From NCBI GenBank assembly GCA_964017185.1, contig OZ024880.1:46823071-46887070 (forward strand): a DNA stretch of 64,000 nt, given 5' to 3'. The stretch comes from Rugalucina vietnamica. Taxonomy: Eukaryota > Mollusca > Bivalvia > Lucinida > Lucinidae. The notes under the pieces are model-generated. The model was not told the DNA's origin. It made no database searches and saw only the letters and a list, made by a program, of their open reading frames with translations. Shown here piece by piece: positions 54,158 through 64,000 of this stretch (its first letter is position 1; each line of letters starts with the position of its first letter). Position numbers and translations under genes: made by a program.

Positions 54158-54730
54158 TTGGTAGTCCTTACCGAATTTCTATCCACTGGACAGACATTCC
54201 ATACTGGAGATAAACCTTACATAAGATTGCTTTTATTAAAATGTGTTTGTTTTGTGGTTGACGGTCCCGGTAAACATATAGTTTTCAGTCATGTCGGGGC
54301 CACCACCTGCTGGGTATTAACCGTCCAGTACTATGCTGAGGTAGACAAATTCATGTCTACTTTGTATCTTGATGTCATATGTAAGACAGATTTGATGCAT
54401 ATAATATACTCATTGACTTTAAAAACGCAACACTTCAATTATCGATTTTTCCTCTCAGTATACAGGGTTTTTACGAAAATATTTGTTGAACTGAAAAGTA
54501 CAATCAGTGTGCTTAACTTCAATACCAAAAACGAAACGTCAGTATCCGTGACTAACGCCTTATGTACAGTCACAGTTCATGATGATATTAAGCGTTTTCC
54601 AAAACTCAACAAAAATAAATTGCATAATATGTCAATGGGGACGAAACAATTTCTTCAGGTCAAGCATGATTTCTGGAAAGAATCACCAAAGCCCAAACGA
54701 ATGCTGTTGGTTGGCCTTCGTTTGCAATAA
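54158..54730 (+). CDS. Open frame of 190 codons, unknown
   Basis: Begins MVVLTEFLSTGQTFHTGDKP and ends PKRMLLVGLRLQ. No domain, signal peptide or repeat is recognised. It lies in RBBP9 intron 1 on the opposite strand. Composition (Lys, Thr and Val rich) is not obviously random, but length alone is weak evidence in AT-rich DNA. It may be an old transposon ORF or chance. Confidence 0.2.
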   Translation: MVVLTEFLSTGQTFHTGDKPYIRLLLLKCVCFVVDGPGKHIVFSHVGATTCWVLTVQYYAEVDKFMSTLYLDVICKTDLMHIIYSLTLKTQHFNYRFFLSVYRVFTKIFVELKSTISVLNFNTKNETSVSVTNALCTVTVHDDIKRFPKLNKNKLHNMSMGTKQFLQVKHDFWKESPKPKRMLLVGLRLQ

Positions 54731-55369
54731 AAACGTTGCAATTACGTCAGTCAGTTTAACATTTATCAAGAACGTTTATCGGCAAGAAAACTTAATTTTT
54801 GCGTGTAAAATTGAAACAAATTTAAAACTGTTCGAAGGAAATATATATGCACGGGACGAAAGTTAAATACCATATCTTTTGGCGATGTAATCGAATGACT
54901 CTGTGTTTTAAGCATTTACGTTTGACGTCAGCGGACATTGAAAGAAAGCGCCAGTGTTTATTTTTTATTTATTATTTTTAGCTATCACCGGAGATGGTTT
55001 GCGTTCACAAAATTCCTTTATTGTAGCCACTGTTAGGTTTTCTTCAGAAAAGTTACGTCACGATGACGTTGAAGCAGCTTTAGCAAAGTCAGCGAACAAA
55101 GTTGGACAAATATTGTGTATGGTGTTAACGTTGAGGATACTAAATTTATTTTATGCTTCGGTTTTAAACATAATTATATCAATTTTAAGCAAATGAGATA
55201 ACCGATATAAAGTGTTGCGTTATTAAAGTCTGTCAGTGTAGTTTAATGAGGAGATTCTTAACAAACCCTGTAATATCATGGCCATCGTTTTGAGCGTTAA
55301 GTCGAAAAGCCGCCACGGTATGCATAAAAGTGACATGTGCATGTATACTGAAACGCACGCATATAAAAT
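54731..55369. other. RBBP9 intron 1 remainder, one possible exon scrap
   Basis: 54975-55110 (+) follows an acceptor-like TATTATTTTTAG and reads ITGDGLRSQNSFIVATVRFS then SEKLRHDDVEAALAKSANKV. It resembles the start of a condensation or acyltransferase-type domain, but too little is present to name it. Confidence 0.2.
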
Positions 55370-55593
55370 TGAGCCGCCTCATGAGAAAACAAACGATCTG
55401 CATATTCGAAAACAAAGACGCGGATCAGCTTCGCGGTAACCTCGAAACTTATCAGCGCCTTTGTTTTCGCCATAAGGATAGTGCATTTAAATCCAAAACT
55501 TCAAGCCTATAGCCATCTTCTGTGACTGTACAGCCTGATTTGTGTCGAACCTGTTCGGAAAGCACATTGTTGGTTTTCTCACGAGACGGCTCA
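55370..55593 (+). mobile_element. Central-palindrome MITE upstream of RBBP9 exon 1
   Basis: TGAGCCGCCTCATGAGA left, CACGAGACGGCTCA right, worn centre GATCAGCTTCGCGGTAACC TCGAAACTTATCAGC. It ends 57 bp from the RBBP9 exon 1 splice donor, inside intron 1. Confidence 0.8.
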
Positions 55594-55649
55594 ATAATAT
55601 GCCGTACTTAACATGCTTAAAATTTGTATGTATGAACGTCAGACGTTAC

Positions 55650-55763
55650 CTTGAGGTCACATGTGACACCGGGTATCTTATTAAGCTGTTCCTGAACCCA
55701 GCCATACCAGTTGGCTTTAGCAGCCTCTGTGCATCCGTTGCCTGGTACGATCACCACATGCAT
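55650..55763 (-). CDS. RBBP9: RBBP9 exon 1 (coding), N-terminus
   Basis: Start Met at 55763; 38 codons: MHVVIVPGNGCTEAAKANWY then GWVQEQLNKIPGVTCDLK, donor CAAG/GTAACG. VIVPGNG and WYGWV are diagnostic of the family. The human N-terminus has four more residues before VIVPGNG. Confidence 0.93.
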
Positions 55764-56190
55764 ACCTACAGAGAAACATACATGTACGTGGCATTGCATG
55801 AATTTGCTTATTGGAGCACCTTTTTCGAGGTTTATTCTTCACAATTCTCGAACACAACACCTCCGGCCCACAGATTTCGTCCAGTTTTAAATACAAACAT
55901 GTAGAATTCTTTGACTAAACCTGAGTCGTAGTCTAGAAAGACGGAGTTGGTTTCAATAAATTAGATGATCTATACGCTCAGTTAATGACACCAGGCTCAG
56001 TTTTTTTTTTCCAAATATGACATAGTTTTATTGTAACGCATATGGTATTCAGAAAGACCAGAATTGCTGACAAAATACCACTCGTATCAATTCAGTTAAA
56101 AGATTTTCTTTTCACAGATGCAATGCACGCCGACTAGTCGAAACTATGTATCAAAAGTGTATCGTCAGGAAAACATGTCCGTGCAATATA
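55764..56190. other. Upstream of RBBP9, unassigned
   Basis: The likely location of the RBBP9 5' UTR or promoter, but no core promoter motif stands out. Confidence 0.4.
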
Positions 56191-56821
56191 TACTACTAAA
56201 AGTTTGATAGGGATCAAAACTTTATTTTTGTTCACAGGACATACTGGTGATCTAACACTTAAACTTTTGCTATAGATATGTAGCAGAACCATCACTGTGC
56301 AAACATTAAATCTTTTTTTCGCATTGCCTGCGAGCACTTCTCGCAGACTTGCAGAAACGATGGAACCCCTCTGAAATTGAAGTTATCACTGTTGGCTACC
56401 CTTTCCAATTCTGTCATTCATCCCGTCTTACTGGTTCATTCAGCTGCAAAATTGTTTAGATAATCGAAATATCGATACTTTTATGTCTAAAACTCACTTT
56501 GGGAAAATTTCAGAAATCTGTGATTTTTGGTTAAAAACAGGATTTTTTACCCATTTTTTTTTTTCGCTTAAAATGTTGTCCTTTAAGCTGCGAGTTTGGA
56601 ACAGAAACCCGATTAGAGAGCTACGGGCATTGGTTTAGATTTTACAGCATTTTAAAACATTTGTTATTGGAGTGAACATTTTCTTAATGGAAAGTTGCAT
56701 TATGTGAGTAAAACATTTTACAACAGATTTTAAAAACTCTTTTTTGAACCAACCAGAGTGCGTATTCAAAATCGGTTTTCAGTTTCATACTCACAATGCA
56801 AAGGAGAACATTTTGAGCGAG

Positions 56822-56859
<38 letters not shown>

Positions 56860-57228
56860 TGAAAAACGCATTTTTGACCAAAAATTACAAATTTTTGGAA
56901 TTTTTAAAAATCTGTATTTTATCACTTGGATATCAAACTTTTCACACAAAGAAACCTTTTCGTGATGAAATGTTTCTTGAAATTAGTGTAAGGAAAAATG
57001 TGTACCCCCTAGGCCAACCCACTTGTTTTGTGTTATTGCAATTTTTAGGGGTGCATGTGTTCGGACCCATGTGTTGAAAACATAAAAAGAGAGAATTTAA
57101 TCAAACTTTCAATTTTCTTTACATGGATAAATGTCCTACACATATATGTAAGAATTGTGAAAATATATTTGTTATAGGTCCCCTGGCGTAATACTGAAAA
57201 AGTGATCCTTATCAAACTTTTAGTAGTA
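56191..57228. mobile_element. TIR element, ~1.04 kb, TA target
   Basis: Inverted ends TACTACTAAAAGTTTGATAG / TACTACTAAAAGTTTGATAA (reverse complement of the right), with ATATA on both outer sides. No transposase. The interior has a long T run near 56826-56858. Between RBBP9 and EPC. Confidence 0.55.
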
Positions 57229-57549
57229 TATATATAACCCCTTGAACGGCCCAATTTCTATATACAGCAAAACTGGGATATGCAGGGGTATACCCAATTT
57301 TCTTATTTTACCTCAGATGTGGGGTGGGTGGCTTTATTTTGAATTTAGCAAAATGGGGGAAAACATTCGCGATGGGTCATTAAAACTATTTACAAGAAGC
57401 TGAACAGAGGCATACTAAAAACGTATACCCCTGGACCCATAACTTAAATATGAACCGTTAATTCTTCCGCGGTCTTAGATGCGGCCACTGCCGGAAGAAA
57501 GAAGACGGTTCCACTGTAAGACTAGAGGAATAGTCTTTTGGGAAGAAAG
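57229..57549. other. Repeat scraps
   Basis: 57265-57310 is half of the second hairpin family (AGCAAAACTGGGATATGCAG). 57312-57370 (GATGTGGGGTGGGTGGCT) matches 11634-11690. Confidence 0.45.
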
Positions 57550-57800
57550 AATCTTAATCGTGCAGGGGGTCAGATCTATATTTATCTTTGTCAAGAGACA
57601 CTGTACCGGAGTGAATATTGTAAAAGAAAGTTAAGGAAGGCTTCAGCCTGTTTTCCTCCAGGGAGAGCCACTGAAGTTCGTCAAGCATGGGCGTCAACTC
57701 TACTGGTGTTTCAGGCTCCGTCGCCTGCATGGCCCAAGTGGCTGCTGTCCTCTGCACTTTTCCCACCTTATCTGCTTCAGTGTCATTATATCGATGCCAA
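57550..57800 (-). mobile_element. LINE fragment (family D), RT C-terminus
   Basis: On -: VGKVQRTAATWAM, then MLDELQWLSLEENRLKPSLT and FFYNIHSGTVSLDKDKY, the usual tail of non-LTR RT proteins (NK-VQRRAARW ... LGWPSLEERR). Short, 5'-truncated, ends not placed. Confidence 0.75.
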
Positions 57801-58545
57801 ATACAACTTGATGAGGCCTGGGATTTAGGGAGAAGGGCTATTAATATTTGGGGAGAAGGGTCATTTAATTTCAGGGATTTTGGGGAGAAAGCATAACTTT
57901 TGTGGGTATTAGGGAGCAGGGAGCTAAGGAAAAACATTTTAGGGAGCTGCATGGGGAGAAACGGTTCAAACGGGTATTTTTTTTCTTTAAATTATACAGA
58001 TGATCACAGATCTCGAGATACAGATTCATCTTTATGATCTCAGGATTAATTAAACAATTATTAATGATTAATTAATTAATCCAGCGTAACCCAATTAGCA
58101 CATAATTTATTTATTTATTTATTAATCAATAAACTAGATATAATTTCTAACATTGACTTTTATTTCTGCTATTTTATTCACAGCACAGGGAAAAAAATGA
58201 AAGAAATTCATTGCGCACATGGGTCCGCAGTTATCGACCACGTGTTTTTGTAGTTTCGTTTTCAATCATGCGCGCGCATTTTGTAATACGGCCTGCTGGG
58301 ACAACCGCGAAGCTTTTGTGGCCGCCATGATGAAAATTCGAAGAAATCGAAAAAATATCGATATTTGAAATTCATATTGTGGTCAAGTTATTGGACTAAA
58401 ATAAGTTTTATGTATATAATATGAATGACTGAATATTCATTTATTTGAAGAACGCAATTGGGTTCCCCTATAACCCTATGTATATTGTATTTTTTGAATT
58501 GCCGTCTTGGTGACCGTATTCGGAAGCGTATTCAGGTCAGTCAAG
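57801..58545. other. EPC upstream region
   Basis: 57830-57960 has GGGAGAAGGG / TAGGGAGC repeats. 58130-58545 should hold the EPC promoter and 5' UTR: it includes a GCGCGCATTTTG patch and AACCGCGAAGC, but no clear core motif. Confidence 0.4.
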
Positions 58546-58698
58546 ATGAGCAAGGTAACTTTCCGCGCTCGGGCGCTGGACGCCACGAGACCCATGCCAG
58601 TTTACAAATCGGAGGAGCTGCCAGATGTTCGGGACTTTGCAACAATCAACCGATCGGTTCCCCAGATGCCAACAGGCATGGAAAAAGAGGAAGAAACG
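58546..58698 (+). CDS. EPC1: Enhancer of Polycomb, first coding exon
   Basis: 51 codons from ATG in good context: MSKVTFRARALDATRPMPVY, then KSEELPDVRDFATINRSVPQ and MPTGMEKEEET, ending at donor ACG/GTGGGT in phase 0. It is near-identical to the EPC1/EPC2 N-terminus (MSKLSFRARALDASKPLPV ... MPTGMEKEEE), the start of the EPcA domain that binds the NuA4/TIP60 acetyltransferase complex in the nucleus. Invertebrates usually have one EPC gene, so EPC1 versus EPC2 is not decided here. The next exon (AISAQQVYG-type) is not visible to 64000, so intron 1 is over 5.3 kb. Confidence 0.93.
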
Positions 58699-59149
58699 GT
58701 GGGTGCATGACGTGGCTTGGCAGCTTGGAAACCCGTGGCCGCCATCTTGAATTTCGAGATTTTTGCCCATCAAAATTACAAATAAGAGCGCATTTGGCGA
58801 CAAACTTTGGAAACAGTATTGTAAATACTTTCATTATCAACTTACTGCGAACCAAAGACACCAAATAAAAGCACCTAGAAGTCTTAATTAGCCGTTGAAA
58901 ATTTGCTTCTATTTTTAGCACCAGCGTCACATGACAGACAAGGGAGCGTACTCCATGAATGAATCATCTCTCAAGGCAGATAAATCTTGCGTACATGAAA
59001 CCAAGTACTTGCTTTAAAAAAAAGCAAAGTTTTGAAAATGACTTGTGCGATCACAAAGCACATGCAAAAAGAAGACATCACCTTTAGGCATTTGAAAGCC
59101 TATTGTGCTAAATAATAACAGGAGTATAGAAAAAATGTCACCTTTTGTC

Positions 59150-59184
<35 letters not shown>

Positions 59185-59264
59185 GATAGCTTTACCTTTC
59201 GATCTCAAATAAATGTTGTTTATAACTGTCAGTGACATTATTTGTTTAAATGTTTAATTTCGTA
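58699..59264 (+). other. EPC intron 1, first part
   Basis: No exon continues the EPC reading. A long A run lies near 59153-59180. Confidence 0.5.
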
Positions 59265-59360
59265 ACAGTTTTACTATGTACTGTGTTGATCATTTTCACA
59301 GACCATTAGTCTACAGTTTTACTATGTACTGTGTTGATCATTTTCACAGACCATTAGTCC
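59265..59360. repeat. Exact 48-bp tandem duplication
   Basis: ACAGTTTTACTATGTACTGT and the following bases to CATTAGTC occur twice in a row with at most one or two differences, a recent local duplication. Confidence 0.92.
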
Positions 59361-59595
59361 ATTATATTGCATTGCCTGGAGAATTTCAATTTAAATTGGC
59401 TAAAAGCAATAAATGTTCTACTCTGTCCCATATGCTACACTAGTCACCCCTTATCTTTTTATAGACAAATGTTATTTTTTCCACAAAAAAACACAAAGTA
59501 GTTTACGAATCTGCATACCTTTACAACTGGAATATTTATAAATTAAGTCCTATGAGTCAGAAAAGATAAAACTTTAGTCGATCAATTTCAGACCA

Positions 59596-59735
59596 TTACC
59601 TCAGGAGCTGTGGAAATGTGACTTGCCCAAGGCCACAATGAAAGGCGCCTCAGCTGAGGATTGAACCCGGGACTTCTGGGACAGGAGTCAACCACTCTAC
59701 CCCTGCACCAGTCCGCTTCACTTTGATGTCTTCGA
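59596..59735 (-). mobile_element. tRNA-type SINE, second family
   Basis: On -: TGGTGCAGGGGTAGAGTGG (A box), CCGGGTTCAATCCTC (B box), then TTGTGGCCTTGGGCAAGTCA and CATTTCCACAGC. The CTTGGGCAAGTCAC wording also occurs in CORE-type and MIR-like SINEs. Second copy at 63520-63640. Confidence 0.75.
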
Positions 59736-60390
59736 TGATTTTTAGCTCGCCTGCACGAAGTGCACAGAGCTATTGTTGTGACCTCGGTCGTCCGCGTTTA
59801 CGTGTACGTCCGCATCCGCGTCACACTTTCGGTTAAAGTTTTTAAAATTGTTATATCTTGATAGTCACTGACCAGAAATCATTCATATTTGGAACATTGC
59901 TGCATATGAGGGTCCTCTGTGATTAAGTGTGAAGGGACCTGTGGGGTCGTGCCTGGGGGCGGGGCTAGAGGTCAATATCTAGAACACCTTTGTACAATGC
60001 TCAGATGCTGTGTTAGTTTATCATCAACTGTAAACAGACCTGTTTATAACTACGTTTTTTGCGTAGTTTCTACGTATTTTGGCTTTAAAATACGCTCTAC
60101 GGATCGCTAGGTCAAAACTACGCATCTCGCGAAATTCCGATTTTTCGGTCATTTTTTGTCTGTTTTGGTCCATTACCCGGACATTCGTCTATTCTATTCT
60201 CAGCTAAGGGAAGTAACTCGATCTTCGATCTCGATCATTTAGGCGCAAAATTGTTGGAGTAGAGGCTCGATAAACAGATTAGCAAGCGTCTGGTGGAAAA
60301 TATTGCACTTTTCTCGCGAATTCTCGCACTGATTTTAGCCTCCATTTTTAGATGATAGATTTTTAGAAAAAACTTTATATTTTTGTGGAA

Positions 60391-60633
60391 ATGTCGAAAA
60401 GAAAGAATGAAAATGAACTTGAAGAACATGAAAAACCCTCCACTAAAAGGCAGAGATTCAAAAGTGGTCCGGCTAATCAGAAATTCCTGCCCCTTTATCA
60501 CGAACTTTGGCCATGTTTGGAGCGATCAGACAATGGTGACACATTTGCAAAATGTACTGTGTGTAATTCGCACTTCTGTTGTGCTCATTCTGGACGATAT
60601 GATTGTAAAAGACATGGTGATACGATCATGCAG
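60391..60633 (+). CDS. BED-like zinc-finger exon in a hAT-like element
   Basis: 81 codons: MSKRKNENELEEHEKPSTKR, a basic stretch, FLPLYHELWPCLERSDNGDT, then FAKCTVCNSHFCCAHSGRYD and CKRHGDTIMQ, closing at a CAG/GTCATT donor-like site. The C-x2-C and following His fit a BED-type finger; the last ligand would be in the next exon. A second in-frame Met lies two codons upstream. If spliced to the acceptor near 61557 the frame stops within a few codons, so a short DNA-binding protein without a catalytic core is possible. Confidence 0.6.
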
Positions 60634-60656
60634 GTCATTGAACATATATATTTATT

Positions 60657-61413
60657 GGCTGAGGCTATCCGCACGACGGTCGTGCCGATAAGCGGCGTTA
60701 TCCGCACGACGGTCGTGCCGATAAGCGGCGTAATCGGCCTGACCGTCGTGCGGATAGCCAATGCTACAGGTATTGGCTATCGGCACGACGGGAGTATAAG
60801 ATTTTCTAACAAGCTTACGCATTCATTAAACTATTAATTTGTCATTAAATAGATTAATTATAAGTTTAGCTATTGAAATACATTCGAAATTAACATTTTT
60901 GTTAATTATGAATAAGAAAACTACTTTGATTTGATTAATCCAGTTAATGTAAATTGAATCACAGTAGATTTCTAACAGCCAGCGGAGAAAAATATAACCA
61001 TTGCAAATTTTCTTTAATTGTGTTACTGAAATGTTTCCATACCCCATTGTTAAAATCAAAGGCTGTTTATTCTTTTGGATTACCACATTATTTTATTATT
61101 TAGGTTTCGATAATTACTCTCATTTACCCATACGCATGACTAATTTTTACAGGTAAATTCACAGGTAAGCCAATTTCAGCAAAATAACAATTTTGTTAAT
61201 AATTAAAAAGTAAAAAATCCTGCATGTGTAATATTCTGTTTCAGTTTTGAAGCCAGTGTAATATATTTATCAACTTAAAATGTATCCATTTCTAAACATT
61301 TTTAACATTTGGATATCGATTTCCCTGTCGTGCGGATAACGCCGCTTATCCGCACGACGGTCGTGCCGATGAGCAGCGTTATCGGCACGACCGTCGTGCG
61401 GATAGCCAGTGTC
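60657..61413. mobile_element. Mutator-type MITE, copy 2 (757 bp)
   Basis: Perfect 9-bp TSD ATATTTATT (60648-60656 and 61414-61422). Ends GGCTGAGGCTATCCGCACG and GACACTGGCTATCCGCACG (reverse complement), with the same GCACGACGGTCGTGC palindrome runs as copy 1 at 2660. Inserted 23 bp after the donor-like site of the BED exon. Confidence 0.88.
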
Positions 61414-61692
61414 ATATTTATTGTACATTTTTATAGTTTTTATCGTTTTTTTTTTTTTATTTTTATGATGAATTTTTAATCAATTTTAATGCCTAATCTG
61501 ATTTTATGCTGATATTATGTATATTAAATTGTGTACAAAGTTTTTTGTTTGTTTTAGCCTTTCGTTTAAGGCAATCGAAGATGTTTGACGCATCCTATGA
61601 TGGACTACACTTAAGTACCCAAAACTACACATATCCTCATTAGTGACTACAGTACACATGCCATGTTTTGAATGTAAACAGGTCTGTGTAAA

Positions 61693-63110
61693 GCCTAGAA
61701 CTGTCAAACCTTACATAAGGCTTCTCCTCAATGTCCCGACTCGGCACCCACATTGACCAACTGACCTTGACCTATATTTCATGCTCCATTGACTTTGTCA
61801 TTTTTGAAGCCAACCCTTAGTATCTCATCAACTATAAAGCCTACAACCATCAAACCTTGCATATGGCTTCTCCTCGATGTCCCAACTCGGCACCCACATT
61901 GACCTACTAACCTTGACCTATATTTCATGCTCCAGTGACTTTGTCATTTTTTAAGCCAACCCTTAATATCTCATCAACTATAAAGCCTACAACCATCAAA
62001 CCTTGCATATGGCCTCTCCTCGATGTCCCGACTTTGCACCCACATTGATCTAGTGACCTTGGCCTATATTTCGTGCTCTAGTGACTTTGTCATTTTTGGA
62101 GCCAACTCTTAATATCTCATCAACTATAAAGCCTACAACTATCAAACCTTGCTATGACTTCTCGATGTCCTGACTCGGCACCCACATTCACCTAGTGACC
62201 TTGACCTATATTTTGTGCTCTAGTGACTTTGTCATTTTTGAAGCCAACCCTTAATATCTCATCAATTATAAAGCCTACAACCATCAAACCTTGCATATGG
62301 CTTCTAGATGTCCCGACTTTGCACCCACATTGATCTAGTGACCGTGACCTATATTTCGTGCGCTAGTGACTTTGTCATTTTTAAAGCCAACCCTTAATAT
62401 ATCTTCAACTATAAAGCCTACAACCATCAAACCTTGCATATGGCTTTTCCTCGATGCCCCGACTCGGCACCCACATTGACCTAGTAACCTTGACCTATAT
62501 TTCGTGCTCTAGTGACTTTGTCATTTTTTAAGCCAACCCTTAATATCTCATTAACTATAAAGCCTACAACCATCAAACCTTGCATATGGCTTCTCCTCGA
62601 TGTCCCGACTTTGCACCCACATTAATCTAGTGACCTTCACCTATATTTCGTGCTCTAGTGACTGTCATTTTTGAAGCCAACTCTTAATATCTCATCAACT
62701 ATAAAGCCTACAACCATCAAACCTTGCATATGACTTCTCGATGTCCCGACTCGGCACCCACATTCATCTAGTGACCTTGACCTATATTTCGTGCTCTAGT
62801 GACTTTGTCATTTTTGAAGCCAACCCTTAATATCTCATCAATTATAAAGCCTACAACCATCAAACCTTGCATATGGCTTCTCCTCGATGTCCCGACTCGG
62901 CACCTACATTGACCTACTGACCTTGACCTATTTATTTTACGCTCCAGTGACTTTGTCATTTTTTAAACCGACCCTTAATATCTCATCAACCATAAAGCCT
63001 AGAACCATCAAACGTAGCATAACATTTCTCCTCCATATCCCAACTTAGCACCCACATTGACCTAGTGACCTTGACCTATATTTCATGTTTGAGTGATTCA
63101 TTGAGTAGTC
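61693..63110. repeat. Ten tandem ~145-bp units
   Basis: Units begin GCCTACAACCATCAAACCTT at about 61693, 61839, 61985, 62131, 62273, 62416, 62562, 62706, 62849 and 62997 (period 142-148). Each has CGATGTCCCGACTCGGCACC, TGACCTTGACCTATATTTCG and CTTAATATCTCATCAACTAT. Alternate units share small deletions (CTTCTCGATG versus CTTCTCCTCGATG), which hints at a higher-order period. Confidence 0.92.
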
Positions 63111-63159
63111 AATTTATAGTGTAGTTGAAGATATAATGTCATGATATTGATGTAAAAAT

Positions 63160-63325
63160 ATATAGAAGATAATCAAGTTTTTGGAGTGAATATGATTTTC
63201 ATTTCATTGTCAACTGAAAAAATTATATTTCATGAGTGCCATAGGCACGAATGAAATATACATTTTTTTCACTTCAGGAGATAAAATAAAAATTATATTC
63301 ACTCCAAAAACTTGAATTTTCTTTT
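63160..63325. mobile_element. Hairpin MITE family 3, copy 2
   Basis: Arms AATCAAGTTTTTGGAGTGAA and TTCACTCCAAAAACTTGAA, with the inner TCATGAGTGCCATAGGCACG. Same family as 25200-25355. Confidence 0.75.
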
Positions 63326-63519
63326 TATATATAGCACAGCAAGGTCAAGGTCACGGGTCATAGATTTTAACAAATTTAGTGGCAAAGCACAAGTCAGGCG
63401 AGCTATGCTGTCCTGCGACAGCTCTTATTCATGTTCAGTCAGGAGCTCAATATTTCCGTCAGTATGGAGAGGTCTAAAGTAATACCGATGGAAATATTGC
63501 ATTTATAGGGAACTCAGTA

Positions 63520-63640
63520 CTGGAAATGTGACTTGCTTTAGGCCACAACGAACCACACCCCCGCTGTGGATAGAATCTGGGACCTCAGGGACTAGAGTCC
63601 TACGCTGTACCACTGCGCCAGTTTACTCCACTGAACTAAC
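63520..63640 (-). mobile_element. tRNA-type SINE, second family, copy 2
   Basis: On -: TGGCGCAGTGGTACAGCG (A box), a worn B box CAGATTCTATCC, then GGCCTAAAGCAAGTCACATT. Same family as 59596-59735. Confidence 0.7.
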
Positions 63641-64000
63641 ATGACTCGTCTTCACGAGAAGTGCGGGTCTGTAGGTCAAAACCAGCAAAATTTGATTCTG
63701 ACTGACAAAATATTTTATTCTGTCGGACAACAAGGTGGACAATCACGTGACTTCTGTGCACTAGTATTTGGGCATAGCCATTTACCATTTAGCAAATCGG
63801 CCATATTTTTCTTAAAACTGTATGAGAGTTCTTGGGGTAAAGGGCACATACTCCGGAATGATACACTCTAAACCATTGTACACTACAATAGTCAATATAA
63901 TGTGCTTTTGTTTACTGGATACTTCCGAGCAACCTTGATGTTAATATATAAATCAAGTTGCTAGGGAGAATCTATTAAATTATAGAGCACAATAAACTGA
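63641..64000. other. Unassigned end of window
   Basis: No exon of EPC or other gene and no repeat end recognised. Confidence 0.5.

Larger units (their letters stand above)
60035..61686. mobile_element. hAT-like element, 6-bp TSD, carries BED exon
   Basis: Inverted ends CAGACCTGTTTA / TAAACAGGTCTG, exact 6-bp TSD TGTAAA (60029-60034 and 61687-61692). It contains a coding exon with a BED-like finger (60391-60633) and a splice-acceptor-like TTTGTTTTAG near 61557, but no transposase core. A Mutator-type MITE (60657-61413) is nested in it. A BED finger at the N-terminus is usual for hAT transposases, so this is probably an internally deleted hAT. Confidence 0.78.
59742..63425. mobile_element. Hairpin-ended array element with nested insertions
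   Basis: The left end is a hairpin, AGCTCGCCTGCACGAAGTGC / ACAGAGCT, preceded by TTTT. The right end carries CAGGCGAGCTATGCTGTC and a fold-back AGCTATGCTGTCC/GACAGCTCTT. The same layout (hairpin plus CTAAAA, internal unit arrays) is seen in the elements at 6646 and 36844. 59880-59990 shares GGGGCTAGAGGTCAATATCT with the element at 40978. Inside: a hAT-like element (60035-61686), ten ~145-bp units (61693-63110) and a hairpin MITE (63160-63325). Confidence 0.65.

Noticed and set aside
57538-57896. Plus-strand open frames near 57.6 kb
   Set aside because: They are antisense shadows of the minus-strand LINE fragment.
58458-58868. 136-codon plus frame overlapping EPC exon 1
   Set aside because: Out of frame with the conserved EPC reading and crosses its splice donor.
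58920-59020. EPC exon 2 at HQRHMTDKGAYSMNES
   Set aside because: It follows an acceptor-like TTTTTAG but does not match the expected EPC continuation (AISAQQVYG-type) and ends at a stop soon after.

Overview
This is eukaryotic nuclear DNA, AT-rich and intron-rich. It is most likely from a bivalve or related mollusc. I infer this from the low gene density, the style of the three host genes and the repeat content (several LINE families, a Penelope-like RT, tRNA-type SINEs and many short terminal-inverted-repeat elements). There are no prokaryotic features and no CRISPR array. I see no free-standing tRNA or rRNA gene; tRNA-like A and B boxes occur only inside SINEs.

Host genes. (1) PDSS1, the long-chain (decaprenyl-type) diphosphate synthase subunit that makes the ubiquinone side chain, lies on + from 28261 to 43678. 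Eight coding exons have consistent splice sites and phases and both Asp-rich motifs; the first exon with the transit peptide was not found. (2) RBBP9, a small serine hydrolase, lies on - with three exons at 55763-55650, 48466-48376 and 46384-46035. They give 184 residues with the triad and the LxCxE motif. (3) The first coding exon of an Enhancer of Polycomb (EPC) gene lies on + at 58546-58698; the rest is outside the window. PDSS1 and RBBP9 converge; RBBP9 and EPC diverge.

Layout. 1-2050: degenerate satellite-like repeats ending in a 36-bp minisatellite. 2.6-12.6 kb: short DNA elements, a tandem-repeat-bearing element, a rearranged Penelope-like cluster and LINE 3' ends. 12.6-22.2 kb: three decayed minus-strand LINEs, two of them cut open by DNA transposons. 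22.5-24.4 kb: a Mutator-type element with ~210-bp inverted repeats. 25-28 kb: arrays and old MITEs. 28-44 kb: PDSS1, its introns packed with nested elements. 46-56 kb: RBBP9, whose first intron holds a nearly whole ~4.2-kb RTE-like LINE with a perfect 15-bp target-site duplication (TSD). 58-64 kb: the EPC exon, then a three-level nest (hairpin-ended array element > hAT-like element with a BED-type exon > Mutator-type MITE).

The main interest is the transposon stratigraphy. Many insertions have exact ends and TSDs (3, 5, 6, 8, 9 and 15 bp), so families and relative ages can be read directly. One ~236-bp MITE family with a long central palindrome occurs at least seven times nearly whole plus several fragments, mostly in the introns of the two genes. 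I found no clearly new protein-coding system.
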